64,000 bases of DNA from NCBI RefSeq assembly GCF_052119585.1, contig NZ_JBGQOJ010000003.1, positions 124,001-188,000 of the forward strand, given 5' to 3'. How positions within the stretch are numbered: the first letter of the stretch is position 1; each line of letters opens with the position of its first letter. This DNA comes from JBGQOJ01 sp052119585 (GTDB lineage: Bacteria > Pseudomonadota > Alphaproteobacteria > Rhodobacterales > Rhodobacteraceae). Position numbers and translations under genes: made by a program. Shown one piece after another: positions 35,027 to 43,696 of this stretch. The notes under the pieces were generated by a model, which searched no databases, was not told the DNA's origin, and worked only from the letters and a program-made list of their open reading frames with translations.

Positions 35027-35803
35027 TCAACGGCCTTCGAATTGTGCCGGGCGCTTTTCCAGAAACGCGATGACGCCTTCCTTGAAGTCCCGCGTCTGGC
35101 CGCAGTCGCCCTGCAACTTTGCCTCGAGCGCCAACTGCTCGTCGAGGGAGTTGTTGAAGGACTGACGCAGCGCGGCTTTCACATTCCGGTAGGCCACTGT
35201 TGGCCCTTTGGCCAGTTGCGTCGCACGGCCGAACCAATGCGTATCAAACTCTTCGTCGGGCACGGAGTCCCAGATCATGCCCCAGTCGCTGGCTTGATCC
35301 GCCGAGATTTTATCGGCGAACAGGGCGGCGCCCATCGCCTTGGCAAAGCCGACCTGGCGCGGCAACCAATAGGTGCCGCCCGCGTCGGGAATCAGGCCGA
35401 TCCGGGTGAAAGCCTGCGAAAAGAACGCACTTTTGCAGGCAATGACGACATCTGCGGCAAGGGCAAGATTGGCCCCTGCCCCGGCGGCTGCGCCGTTTAC
35501 CGCAGAAATGGTCGGGATGGAGCAATTGAAGATCGCGTCAAGCATCGGGACATATTCGTCACGCAACGTGCGTTCCAGATCAATGTCGGCGGCATTGGCG
35601 CGGTCGCCCAGATCCTGACCGGAGCAAAAGGATTTACCCTTGCCGGTGATCACCAGAACACGGGCGGTTTTCTCTGCCTCTTTCACCGCATGCAGAATTT
35701 CGGCCCGCATCTGGGTGTCGAGGGCGTTCATCACCTCGGGGCGGTTGAGGGTCAGGATGCCGATGTTGTCGCGCACCGCAAATCGGATGGTTTTGTAATT
35801 CAT
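35027..35803 (-). CDS. enoyl-CoA hydratase/isomerase family protein (PaaG-like)
   Basis: 258-residue crotonase-fold enzyme. The oxyanion-hole and substrate segments GKGKSFCSGQDL and SAVNGAAAGAGANLALAADVVIA are present, and the catalytic-site region is RIGLIPDAGGTYWLPR. An Asp rather than Glu at the second acidic position (IPDAGG) is typical of PaaG-type 1,2-epoxyphenylacetyl-CoA isomerases. No other paa genes are in the window, so a general fatty-acid or aromatic-CoA role is left open. ATG at 35803 with an AAGGA site. Confidence 0.82.
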   Translation of the reverse strand: MNYKTIRFAVRDNIGILTLNRPEVMNALDTQMRAEILHAVKEAEKTARVLVITGKGKSFCSGQDLGDRANAADIDLERTLRDEYVPMLDAIFNCSIPTISAVNGAAAGAGANLALAADVVIACKSAFFSQAFTRIGLIPDAGGTYWLPRQVGFAKAMGAALFADKISADQASDWGMIWDSVPDEEFDTHWFGRATQLAKGPTVAYRNVKAALRQSFNNSLDEQLALEAKLQGDCGQTRDFKEGVIAFLEKRPAQFEGR

Positions 35804-35886
35804 TGCTTCCGTTCCTTGTCCGGATCAGGGGGCCGGTTGCCCACAAGGATAGTGAACCGTTCCGTTTAGGAAAGGGAAACCGAGCG

Positions 35887-36339
35887 TCACTGCTCAAGTA
35901 TTTTTTTAAGCTGCGACGCTTCATCAAGCGAAAGCGCTGCAATCGGGGTTTCGGCCGTATTGCGCCTGCGGCGCACATAAAGCCCGGCAACACCAAGCCC
36001 GAGGATCAGCATCACAGGCCCCGCGATCCAGAGCACGATGTTAGAGCCGGATACAGTGGGACGCAGCAGGACATATTCGCCGTAGCGGTCAACGATAAAG
36101 GCGATGGCCTGTTCGTCGCTGTCACCCGCCGCAATGCGTTCGCGCACCAGAAGGCGCAGGTCGCGGGCCAGTTCGGCATTGGATTCGTCGATGGACTCGT
36201 TTCGGCAGACAAGGCAGCGCAGCCCTTTGGACAGGTCGCGCGCGCGGGCCTCCTGCACCGGATCGGTCATCATCTCGCCCGGTTGCACGGCAAAGACAGG
36301 CGATGCCATAAGGCACAGGATCAGGACAAGGCGCTTCAT
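35887..36339 (-). CDS. ccmH: cytochrome c-type biogenesis protein CcmH
   Basis: 150-residue thiol-disulfide protein of cytochrome c maturation that reduces apocytochrome c for haem ligation. It has a signal peptide or N-terminal anchor (MKRLVLILCLMASPVFA), the redox motif LRCLVCRNESIDES in the CcmH domain, and a C-terminal membrane segment near residues 100-125. Its start overlaps the ccmF stop by 4 nt. No ccmI-type extension is present. Confidence 0.93.
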   Translation of the reverse strand: MKRLVLILCLMASPVFAVQPGEMMTDPVQEARARDLSKGLRCLVCRNESIDESNAELARDLRLLVRERIAAGDSDEQAIAFIVDRYGEYVLLRPTVSGSNIVLWIAGPVMLILGLGVAGLYVRRRRNTAETPIAALSLDEASQLKKILEQ

Positions 36340-38309
36340 TCGGCAGGCACCGCCTTGATCGCGGCCTTGCGGGCGCCGGCAGCCACACGGTAGCGCCGGT
36401 CGGTCAAGGACAGAACCCCGCCTGCGGCCATGACGATGCAGCCGAACCAGATCCAGAAGGCGAAGGGTTTGATATAAGTTCGCACGGCCCAGCTGCCATC
36501 AGCCTGTGGATCACCGATCACCAGATAGACATCGCGCAGCACTGTCGTGTTGATCGCGGCCTCTGTCGTGGGCATCGCCGATACGGGGTAAACGCGCTTT
36601 TCGGGGAACATGGTGGCGACCACGGTACCGTTCCGGCTGATCGTCATCTCTGCCATGGTCGTGATGTAGTTCGGGCCATTCTTGCGTTGAACATCCACCA
36701 GACCGATATCGAATGCGCCAACCGTATAGCTGTCGCCGATGCGGGCCGTGCGGATGTCTTCCTGTTGCCAGGCCGTCAGCGCCGAGATGCCAAAGATCGT
36801 CAGGCCAAGTCCCGCATGGGCCACGGCCTTGCCCCAGTCGGCACGCGGAAGGTGCATCAACCGGCGTGCTCTGGACATCAGCGACCCGCGACCGGATCGC
36901 ACCATGAGCTCGACAGCCGCCCCAAGAACCGTCCATGTTGCCAGAACGATCCCGACAGGCGCAAGGATCGACCGACCGGTCTGCATGGTCCACACGAATG
37001 CGCCCAGCACGATCGACAGAACCAACACGCCCCACAATGGCCGCATCGAACGGGTCAGGCTGGCGCGTTTCCACGGCAGGAGCGCACCAAGTGGCAGTAA
37101 ACAGGCCAGTGCCACCATGAAGGGGGTGAAGGCCGCGTCGAAAAACGGCGCCCCGACCGACAGTTTGCGGTCAAACAGCAGCTCTGCGAACAGGGGCCAG
37201 ATGGTGCCGATGAACACCACAAAGGCTGCAACGGCCAGCAACACGTTGTTGACGACCAGCGCGCTTTCGCGACTGACAAGGGAAAAGACGCCCTTCGCCT
37301 CCATCGCGCCGGCACGCAGGGCATACAGCATCAAGGCACCGCCCATAAAGATGCCAAGGATCATCAGGATGAATACCCCGCGTTCGGGGTCATTGGCAAA
37401 GGCGTGGACGGACGTGATCACCCCCGACCGGACGATGAACGTGCCAATCAGCGAGAACCCGAAGGCAAGGATCGCCAGCAGGATCGTCCAAGCCTTCAGC
37501 GCCTCGCGTTTTTCCACCACGATCGCCGAATGTAACAGCGCAGCGGCGATAAGCCAGGGCATGAAACTGGCATTTTCGACTGGGTCCCAGAACCAGAAGC
37601 CGCCCCAACCCAGTTCGTAATAGGCCCACCAAGACCCAAGCGCGATGCCGACCGTCAGAAACAGCCAAGCGGTCAGGGTCCAGGGGCGAACCCAGCGGGC
37701 CCAGGCGGCATCGACGCGCCCCTCGATCAGGGCGGCAACGGCAAAGCTGAAGCTCATCGAAAGGCCGACATAGCCAAGATACAGGAACGGTGGGTGAAAC
37801 GCCAAACCGGGGTCTTGCAACAGCGGATTCAGGTCCTGCCCGTCAAAGGGTGGCACAACCAGACGCAGGAACGGGTTTGATGTGAACAGGATAAAGGCCA
37901 GAAAGGCGACGGCAATGCTGGCCTGAACGCCCAGAACACGGGCGCGCAGGGCGGGCGGCAGGTTGCCCCCAAACCACGCACACAGCGCACCATAAAAGGT
38001 CAGGATCAACACCCACAACAGCATAGAGCCTTCGTGGTTGCCCCAGACCCCGGTGATTTTATACAGCATCGGCTGCGCCAGGTTCGAGTTGTTGACGACC
38101 AGTGACAGCGAAAAATCATCCGTCACAAAGGCATACATCAGCGATGCAAAGGAAAACCCGACCAGCAGGAACATCGCGGTGGCTGCGGGCTCTGCCACGG
38201 CCATCCAGGACTGCCAGCCCTTATGGGCTCCGACAAGCGGTGCGATTGACGCCACAAAGGAAATGGCGAAGGCAAGGGCGAGGGCAAAATGACCGAGTTC
38301 TGTAAACAT
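36336..38309 (-). CDS. ccmF: cytochrome c-type biogenesis protein CcmF (haem lyase)
   Basis: 657-residue polytopic membrane protein that, with CcmH, attaches haem to apocytochrome c. The tryptophan-rich WWD haem-binding stretch ELGWGGFWFWDPVENASFMPW is intact, along with GNHEGSMLLWVLILTF near residue 85. The start is the ATG at 38309 (MFTELGHFALALAFAISF); an upstream in-frame ATG would add a non-hydrophobic leader. It is 84 nt downstream of the lysis cassette's last gene and translationally coupled to ccmH. Confidence 0.95.
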   Translation of the reverse strand: MFTELGHFALALAFAISFVASIAPLVGAHKGWQSWMAVAEPAATAMFLLVGFSFASLMYAFVTDDFSLSLVVNNSNLAQPMLYKITGVWGNHEGSMLLWVLILTFYGALCAWFGGNLPPALRARVLGVQASIAVAFLAFILFTSNPFLRLVVPPFDGQDLNPLLQDPGLAFHPPFLYLGYVGLSMSFSFAVAALIEGRVDAAWARWVRPWTLTAWLFLTVGIALGSWWAYYELGWGGFWFWDPVENASFMPWLIAAALLHSAIVVEKREALKAWTILLAILAFGFSLIGTFIVRSGVITSVHAFANDPERGVFILMILGIFMGGALMLYALRAGAMEAKGVFSLVSRESALVVNNVLLAVAAFVVFIGTIWPLFAELLFDRKLSVGAPFFDAAFTPFMVALACLLPLGALLPWKRASLTRSMRPLWGVLVLSIVLGAFVWTMQTGRSILAPVGIVLATWTVLGAAVELMVRSGRGSLMSRARRLMHLPRADWGKAVAHAGLGLTIFGISALTAWQQEDIRTARIGDSYTVGAFDIGLVDVQRKNGPNYITTMAEMTISRNGTVVATMFPEKRVYPVSAMPTTEAAINTTVLRDVYLVIGDPQADGSWAVRTYIKPFAFWIWFGCIVMAAGGVLSLTDRRYRVAAGARKAAIKAVPAE

Positions 38310-38393
38310 GCGCCAAATATAGACCGAACCCCGACCTGCGCAATTGGTATTACGCACCCGCGACACTGATGCACAGCCTCGATCACACAGGTG

Positions 38394-38819
38394 TTATCGC
38401 AGCCCCAGCCACAGCCCCCCCGACACCAGCGTCGCAAGCCCCACAGGCACCCAATGCCCGCGATTGTCCGCAACAACAGCGGCCCAGATCACCCGGCTGT
38501 GAATGGCCGCGCCGCCAAGATAAACCGCCAGCGGCACGAACAACAGGCGGTTGCCCGACATCCACACAGGCTGACCCAGAAGGGCATAGACATACCACCA
38601 CCCCATGATCAGCGCGGCCCCCGCCCAGCCGAACACCATCCCAAGCGCCAAAGGCGTTGCCCGTTGCAGCCAAAGCCACAGAAATGTCAGCGCGATCCAA
38701 AACGCCATCAACGTCAAGACGCCGTATCCGATCAGATAGGCCGCAGCATATCCACACCGGGCCGACACCAGAAACAAAGCCACCACAGGCAACAGAAAAC
38801 CGAATATCGCCTGTTTCAT
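38394..38819 (-). CDS. small polytopic membrane protein at the end of the lysis cassette, function unknown
   Basis: 141-residue very hydrophobic protein with about four transmembrane segments (near 3-17, 28-50, 57-78 and 90-140) and no family I recognise. ATG at 38819 overlaps the stop of the 40-aa gene before it (ATGA), and a GGGAG site precedes it. Being fifth in an unbroken chain with lysozyme and holin genes, it may belong to the lysis module; alternatively it serves the downstream ccmF-ccmH pair. Confidence 0.6.
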   Translation of the reverse strand: MKQAIFGFLLPVVALFLVSARCGYAAAYLIGYGVLTLMAFWIALTFLWLWLQRATPLALGMVFGWAGAALIMGWWYVYALLGQPVWMSGNRLLFVPLAVYLGGAAIHSRVIWAAVVADNRGHWVPVGLATLVSGGLWLGLR

Positions 38820-38938
38820 GGATTCAGCATCTCCCTGACCGCGCGGTCCAGATTTTCGGCCGCGGATGTGTTGCGGCGGATCGCATTGCGCAGCCGCCTG
38901 TTGCCGAGAAAGTCCAGAAAAGCCCGCCAAAGCCTCAT
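38816..38938 (-). CDS. 40-residue basic peptide in lysis cassette
   Basis: Short reading frame MRLWRAFLDFLGNRRLRNAI and following residues, ending REMLNP; Arg-rich, with an amphipathic helical pattern. Both ends overlap neighbours by 4 nt (ATGA), which argues that it is translated as part of the cassette. No known family. It could be a membrane-active or regulatory peptide. Confidence 0.5.
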   Translation of the reverse strand: MRLWRAFLDFLGNRRLRNAIRRNTSAAENLDRAVREMLNP

Positions 38939-39126
38939 TGCGACACCCCGCTGCGCGGCAGCCGCTCGCGGATCATGGTTGTCATCTCGATCAGCACCTC
39001 GGTATTCTTGTTCAGGACATCGCGCGTCACCTGATCCTTTTGCAAATCGCGGTAGAGCAGGTAGAACACCAACATCACCCAAGGCCCGTTTTCCGACACC
39101 AGCGTCACCCAGACACTATCGGGCAT
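38935..39126 (-). CDS. 63-residue one-TM protein, BhlA/UviB holin-like
   Basis: Short protein with one hydrophobic segment (about residues 14-26, GPWVMLVFYLLYRD) followed by a charged helical tail (KDQVTRDVLNKNTEVLIEM...). This is the layout of BhlA/UviB-type small holins, which have one N-terminal TM and a coiled tail. Its ATG at 39126 overlaps the end of the 3-TM holin gene by 11 nt. It may be a second holin, an anti-holin or an accessory release factor. Confidence 0.55.
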   Translation of the reverse strand: MPDSVWVTLVSENGPWVMLVFYLLYRDLQKDQVTRDVLNKNTEVLIEMTTMIRERLPRSGVSQ

Positions 39127-39643
39127 TCTGCGCCCTCCAGTCCAAAAGGGCCGCGTTGGCATCGGGCGCATGGTTCGCCCCGAGATCCGACAGGACAGCA
39201 AGATTGGCCGTCACCTGCGGCACCAACGCCATGGTCTGTGCGACAGAGCGTTGAAACTCCTGCCCTTTTACCTGATACCGTGCGCCGAAATAAAACGACA
39301 CGATCGCCCCCATCAGCCACCACAGCGGTTCCGGCACCAGCGCCAGACCCTGCATCCGGCTGGCAAACCACACAGGATCGACCATCGCCGCCCCGAACAG
39401 CCCAAGCGTGCCAAGCGCCAGCATCGGGCGCGGCAGACGGTTCACGCCATCCATGAACCGATCAAACCCGCCCTGACGCGGAGCGGCGAATTCCGCCCCG
39501 AACTGCCCCAGGGCCCCGGTTCGCGCATCTGCCTCGCGGGTGGCGGCGAATTCGGCGTTTTCGCGGAACACCTGCGCGGTTTCCACGACCACATTGTGCC
39601 CGCCGCCGAAAAGCGCAGTGAAAATGCTGCCAATCACGCCCAT
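39116..39643 (-). CDS. GTA-type 3-TM holin family protein
   Basis: 175-residue holin of the GTA_holin_3TM type. N-terminal GSIFTALFGGGHNVVVETAQVFRENAEFAA is followed by hydrophobic segments at about 90-110 and 122-142 (PMLALGTLGLFGAAMV and PLWWLMGAIVSFYFGARY). Holins of this family open the inner membrane so that the partner muramidase can reach the wall. In Rhodobacter capsulatus an endolysin-holin pair away from the GTA structural cluster releases GTA particles; this is the likely counterpart. Its start overlaps the muramidase stop by 10 nt. Confidence 0.82.
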   Translation of the reverse strand: MGVIGSIFTALFGGGHNVVVETAQVFRENAEFAATREADARTGALGQFGAEFAAPRQGGFDRFMDGVNRLPRPMLALGTLGLFGAAMVDPVWFASRMQGLALVPEPLWWLMGAIVSFYFGARYQVKGQEFQRSVAQTMALVPQVTANLAVLSDLGANHAPDANAALLDWRAQNAR

Positions 39644-40245
39644 GCCGACACCCTTGCGCGATGCTGCGCCTCTGTCAGATGGTATTTCGGGGCGATGAAC
39701 TCTTCTGCGCGGGTGATCCAGCCGCCCTTGCCCCCGTCGCGCCGCCGCGCATATTTCCGGCTGGCGGGGCGGGCATCGGCCAAAGCATAGTAATAGTTGC
39801 GCCGCGCAATGCCGTAGGCGTCGGCCAGATGATCCGGTGCCAGATCAAAGGCCAGGCCCGCAGCCAGCGCCGTTTTCGGCCCGATCACACCGTCCGCCGT
39901 CAGGCCCCGCCCCATCTGGATCAACAGGCGCTGCAACACCCGAACGGCGCCCGCGCCCGCGTTGACATACATGTCAAACACAGACGGTTGCAGTGCCTCT
40001 GGCAATAGATCCAATCGCGGGGTCTGGAAATAGTGGCGGAGGAAAATGTCAGACGCCTGCGCCCGCGTCAGCGCCTTCAGGTCGGCCACCGAGACCTTGC
40101 CGTCGCCGTTTGCATCAAGACCAAGTGCCGCCAGCGTGCGCAACGTAACACCGTATTTTGTCGGGCCACCCGGGTCAGATGGATCATTCACAAAGCCACC
40201 CTCGCGGGCGACAATCTGGTCAGCGATATCGCGAACTGAAATCAA
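39634..40245 (-). CDS. holin-associated N-acetylmuramidase (GH108-type endolysin)
   Basis: 203-residue peptidoglycan hydrolase of the glycoside hydrolase 108 / PG_binding_3 type. The catalytic Glu15 is in VAREGGFVNDPSDPGGPTKYG, followed by a possible EF-hand-like DANGDGKVSVAD (about 44-55), YVNAGAGAVRVLQRLL, and the C-terminal peptidoglycan-binding part (TADGVIGPKTALA). No signal peptide, so export would rely on the holin next door. TTG start at 40245 with GGGAGG 6 nt upstream. It begins a five-gene overlapping cassette between ccmE and ccmF and resembles the R. capsulatus GTA-release endolysin. Confidence 0.86.
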   Translation of the reverse strand: MISVRDIADQIVAREGGFVNDPSDPGGPTKYGVTLRTLAALGLDANGDGKVSVADLKALTRAQASDIFLRHYFQTPRLDLLPEALQPSVFDMYVNAGAGAVRVLQRLLIQMGRGLTADGVIGPKTALAAGLAFDLAPDHLADAYGIARRNYYYALADARPASRKYARRRDGGKGGWITRAEEFIAPKYHLTEAQHRARVSAWA

Positions 40246-40261
40246 AGCGGGCCTCCCAAGG

Positions 40262-40277
40262 CATGAGAATTCTCATG
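40262..40277. promoter_or_regulatory. perfect 16-bp palindrome before the muramidase gene
   Basis: CATGAGAATTCTCATG lies between the ccmE stop and the muramidase ribosome site, ending 16 nt before the TTG start. A perfect 16-bp dyad at this position looks like an operator for a dimeric regulator, though an RNA hairpin is possible. Confidence 0.5.
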
Positions 40278-40298
40278 TGGAAGGCTGCTTAACTCCGG

Positions 40299-40769
40299 TT
40301 AATTAGTTGCTGCCTCGGCGTTCGGGGTGGCGTTCGGGTCGATGTAGACGCCCTGATCCTTCAGCGCGTCGATGACCTCTTTCGGCATATAACTTTCGTC
40401 ATGTTTCGCAAGGATTTCAGTCGCTTGGAATGTGCCGTCAATGTAGCGCCCCGTGCCGACCATACCCTGACCCTCGCCGAAAAGATCCGGCAGGATGCCT
40501 GTAAACGATACAGGCACCACGGCCCCGCCGTCGGTCACGCTGAAAGTGACGGTCTCTCCCTGACCGCGCACGATAGAGTCGTCCGCGACCAGACCGCCGA
40601 TGCGGAACACCTCGTTCGGGGGGGGTGGGGCTGCAATGATCTGGCTGGGCGCACGAAAGAAATTGATCCCGTCGCGCATCGCATAACCGATCAGCGCGGT
40701 TGACAGGCCAAGGGCCACAACCGCCAGGGCGATAATCTGTATTCGTCTTGTTTTTTTCAATCCGCGCAT
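40299..40769 (-). CDS. ccmE: cytochrome c maturation haem chaperone CcmE
   Basis: 156-residue periplasmic haem chaperone that passes haem to CcmF. It has an N-terminal membrane anchor (about residues 10-30), the OB-fold strands FRIGGLVADDSIVRG and VSFTGILPDLFGEGQGMV, and the haem-binding His followed by Tyr in LAKHDESYMP. It follows argC by 6 nt. Its maturation partners ccmF and ccmH lie downstream but are separated by the lysis cassette. Confidence 0.95.
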   Translation of the reverse strand: MRGLKKTRRIQIIALAVVALGLSTALIGYAMRDGINFFRAPSQIIAAPPPPNEVFRIGGLVADDSIVRGQGETVTFSVTDGGAVVPVSFTGILPDLFGEGQGMVGTGRYIDGTFQATEILAKHDESYMPKEVIDALKDQGVYIDPNATPNAEAATN

Positions 40770-40775
40770 GATGTT

Positions 40776-41804
40776 TTACGGGAACAGCGGGGCCATCATC
40801 AGCCCCCGTGTTTCCGCCTCTCCCAGCATAAGGTTGGCATTCTGCAACGCCTGACCGGACGATCCCTTTGTCAGGTTGTCCAGCGTCGCGATTACGATTG
40901 TCCGACCGGGCATGCGGTCCGCCACCACGCCGATATGGCAAAAGTTCGACCCGCGGATATGGCGGATCGACGGATGCTCGCCCAGCGGCAGCACCTGCAA
41001 GAACGGCTCTGTCGCGTAGCGGGCCGCCAGCGCCTGATGGATCGCGCCCGCCTCGCCATGAACATAGACCGTCGCAAGGATACCGCGGTTGGCGGGGATC
41101 AGATGCGGGGTGAACTGCACTTGAACCGGACGACCGGCAATCGCCGAGAATTCCTGATCGAACTCTCCAAGATGGCGATGCACACCGCCCACAGAATAGG
41201 CATGCGCCCCTTCGGACAGTTCCGCATGCAGCAGGTTTTCCTTCAACGACCGCCCCGCCCCCGACACAGCCGCCTTCAGGTCGATGATGATATTGTCCAG
41301 ATCTATCACCCCCGCCTCGATCAGCGGGCGCAGCGCGAACTGGCCCGTCGCAGCGTTGCAACCGGTGCCGGCCACAAGACGCGCACCGGCAATCTGGTTG
41401 CGGTAGAATTCAGTCAGGCCGTAAACGGCCTCTTTTTGCATCTCGGGTGCGGCGTGCGGTTTGCCGTACCATTTCTCGTATGCGGCAGGGTCGCGCAGCC
41501 GGAAATCAGCCGACAGATCGACGATCTTCAGATGGCGCGGCAGCTCTTTGATGACGGCCTGACTGGTCGCATGGGGCAAGGCACAGAACACCAGATCGAC
41601 ATCGTCAAACCGGATATCCTCGATCATCTGCAACCGTGGCAGATCCAGATGGCGCAGATGCGGAAACACGTCGCGGTATTCCATGCCCGCCTTGCGGTCG
41701 CCCGACAGCGCCACAATTTCCATCCCGCCATGGGTCGAAATCAGTCGCACCAATTCCGCGCCCGTATAGCCGCTGGCCCCCAGAATCGCGATTTTATGCG
41801 TCAT
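40776..41804 (-). CDS. argC: N-acetyl-gamma-glutamyl-phosphate reductase
   Basis: 342-residue arginine-pathway reductase. The dinucleotide motif GASGYTGAEL (residues 10-18) and the catalytic Cys149 in VAGTGCNAATG are intact, with the late His in FTPHLIPANRGI. Length corresponds to the long ArgC type. GGAG lies 7 nt before the ATG. It heads a run with ccmE and the lysis cassette. Confidence 0.94.
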   Translation of the reverse strand: MTHKIAILGASGYTGAELVRLISTHGGMEIVALSGDRKAGMEYRDVFPHLRHLDLPRLQMIEDIRFDDVDLVFCALPHATSQAVIKELPRHLKIVDLSADFRLRDPAAYEKWYGKPHAAPEMQKEAVYGLTEFYRNQIAGARLVAGTGCNAATGQFALRPLIEAGVIDLDNIIIDLKAAVSGAGRSLKENLLHAELSEGAHAYSVGGVHRHLGEFDQEFSAIAGRPVQVQFTPHLIPANRGILATVYVHGEAGAIHQALAARYATEPFLQVLPLGEHPSIRHIRGSNFCHIGVVADRMPGRTIVIATLDNLTKGSSGQALQNANLMLGEAETRGLMMAPLFP

Positions 41805-41883
41805 GATTTTCTCCGGCTTTTGTCTGAGTGGAATGTAGGAAACCTGCGGCGGGTTTCAAAGGCCGTATATCGCCGCAGGTCAA

Positions 41884-42711
41884 TTATGTCGCTGCGGGAT
41901 AGGCCGCCTCGAAGTCGATCTTGCGTCGCAAGAACTGGGTGGCCTTGTTTGCAACGCGTGCAGGATCACCCGTCGTCAGGAATTTCGACTCTGTTCCGGT
42001 GCCCAGCATTTCGGGGCGTCGCGCCAGATAGTCGGCCAGGCTTTCGGCCACCAGATTGGCCTGCGAATACACCGATACATCCGGCCCCAAAGCCGCGCGA
42101 AAGATGTCTTCCATCAGCGGATAATGCGTGCAGCCCAGAATGGCCGCCTCGGGTTCCGGCATCCGGCGTTGCAGTGCCTCGACATGGCTGCGCACAAGCG
42201 CCTCTGCCAGCACCATATCGCCCTGCTCGATCGCATCGACAACGCCGCCGCAGGGCTGCGCCTCGACATCGACGCCGATCGCGCGATAGGCCAGTTCGCG
42301 CTGGAACGCGCGGCTGGACACGGTCGCGGGCGTCGCAAACAGCGCCACATGCTTGACCGACACCTCGCGCGGCGGGCTGTTGTCGCCCCACTGGCGTTCG
42401 GTCAGCGCCTCGATCAGGGGCACGAATACTCCCAGAACGCGCTTGTCCTTCGGGATCCAGGTTTCCTGCATCCGCTTCAGCGCGGCGGCCGAGGCGGTGT
42501 TGCAGGCAAGAATCACCAGATTGCATCCCTCGTCCCACAACCGCTCTGTCGCGGCACAGGTCAGGTTGAAAATATCGTCCGGCGTGCGCACCCCGTAGGG
42601 CGTGTTGGCATTGTCGCCAAAATAGACAAAAGGCACATCCGGCAAGCGCCGCTGCACCGCGTCCAGCACGGTCAACCCGCCCAAACCACTATCGAAAACG
42701 CCCACCGCCAT
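41884..42711 (-). CDS. murI: glutamate racemase
   Basis: 275-residue cofactor-independent racemase giving D-glutamate for peptidoglycan. The two catalytic cysteines are Cys70 (ILACNTASA) and Cys194 (LGCTHYPL), and VFDSGLGGLTVL is the N-terminal motif. The frame is open upstream, but the ATG at 42711 begins 1 nt after the acyltransferase stop and gives the family N-terminus, so I use it. Confidence 0.93.
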   Translation of the reverse strand: MAVGVFDSGLGGLTVLDAVQRRLPDVPFVYFGDNANTPYGVRTPDDIFNLTCAATERLWDEGCNLVILACNTASAAALKRMQETWIPKDKRVLGVFVPLIEALTERQWGDNSPPREVSVKHVALFATPATVSSRAFQRELAYRAIGVDVEAQPCGGVVDAIEQGDMVLAEALVRSHVEALQRRMPEPEAAILGCTHYPLMEDIFRAALGPDVSVYSQANLVAESLADYLARRPEMLGTGTESKFLTTGDPARVANKATQFLRRKIDFEAAYPAAT

Positions 42712-42712
42712 G

Positions 42713-43591
42713 TCAGGTCCTGTATTTCTGCTCGAACTCGTAGCCGTAGTCATAAGACTTCAGCGGCACGGGCGATAGGTCATACGTCGAACGGCGCAAA
42801 AAATCCATCATCGCCTTGGGGTCTTTTGCCCGCAGCGCCAGTTCGTCCGGCGGGATCGGTGTGCCGATGACCACCCGAACGGGTTCGTCGATGCGCGAGC
42901 GGAACTCTTTTATCAACAGCCCAAGCCGCAGTGTGGAATGCAAATGGCTTGCCATCTGGAACAGCCGGCTGTTGTGCCCCTCGAAATAGACCGGCACCAC
43001 GGTCGCCCCTGATTTCGCCACCATCTTGGCGGTAAACTTGCGCCAGCCGGGGTCCATCGGGCGGGCAAAGGGCGTGGCCGCCGTAGACACGGTGCCGCCC
43101 GGAAATATCCCCATCGCCCCACACTCCGCCAGATAGCGCAGCGCCTCGGCGCGGGTTTCAAGGTTCTGCCGCACCGCCTCTTTTGTCTCGTCAAAGCTGA
43201 TCGGCAGGATGATCTTGTTCAACTGCTCTGCCTTGCGGAACACATGGTTTGCCAAAATCCGGAAATCACCACGCGCGCGGCTCAGGATATGGCCCATCAT
43301 CAGGCCGTCCAGAATGCCGTAGGGGTGGTTGGCGATCAGGATCAGCGGGCCGGTTTTCGGGATATTATCCAGACTGCCGCCGACAACCTCAAGGCTCAGG
43401 CCATAGCGTTCCACCATGACCTCCCAGAAATCGCGCCCCTGCTCTACGTCGATCTCGTAGCCCGCAGCGCGCTTGATCAGGCGCAAGCGTCCGGTCGCAT
43501 TCTCCAGAACACGGATCAAGGCCCGCCCGCCCCGCGTCGCGGCAGAGCTGGCGTAACTGATCTCGCGCGCAACCTCTTTCCGGTTTGTCAT
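42713..43591 (-). CDS. lysophospholipid acyltransferase family protein
   Basis: 292-residue PlsC-type acyltransferase. The catalytic HX4D motif is NHPYGILD near residue 100, and the acceptor motif is IFPGGTVSTA. ATG at 43591 (MTNRKEVAREIS) has an AAGGGGG site; an in-frame ATG 15 codons upstream is less likely. It is coupled to murI (1-nt gap). The exact acceptor (lyso-phosphatidate, lyso-ornithine lipid or other) is not set by the sequence. Confidence 0.85.
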   Translation of the reverse strand: MTNRKEVAREISYASSAATRGGRALIRVLENATGRLRLIKRAAGYEIDVEQGRDFWEVMVERYGLSLEVVGGSLDNIPKTGPLILIANHPYGILDGLMMGHILSRARGDFRILANHVFRKAEQLNKIILPISFDETKEAVRQNLETRAEALRYLAECGAMGIFPGGTVSTAATPFARPMDPGWRKFTAKMVAKSGATVVPVYFEGHNSRLFQMASHLHSTLRLGLLIKEFRSRIDEPVRVVIGTPIPPDELALRAKDPKAMMDFLRRSTYDLSPVPLKSYDYGYEFEQKYRT

Positions 43592-43696
43592 CCGCCGCCC
43601 CCTTGCAACGCCCCGCCACCCGAACCCTGGACCCATGGCGGGGCGTCTATATCGGTTTAACCGTTCTGCCTAGTCTATATGACAGTCCGGTGACGC

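Noticed and set aside
40289..40302. TTAA-N6-TTAA as a CtrA site before the lysis cassette
   Set aside because: CtrA sites have 7 nt between the TTAA halves, and this one overlaps the ccmE stop codon, so chance is more likely.
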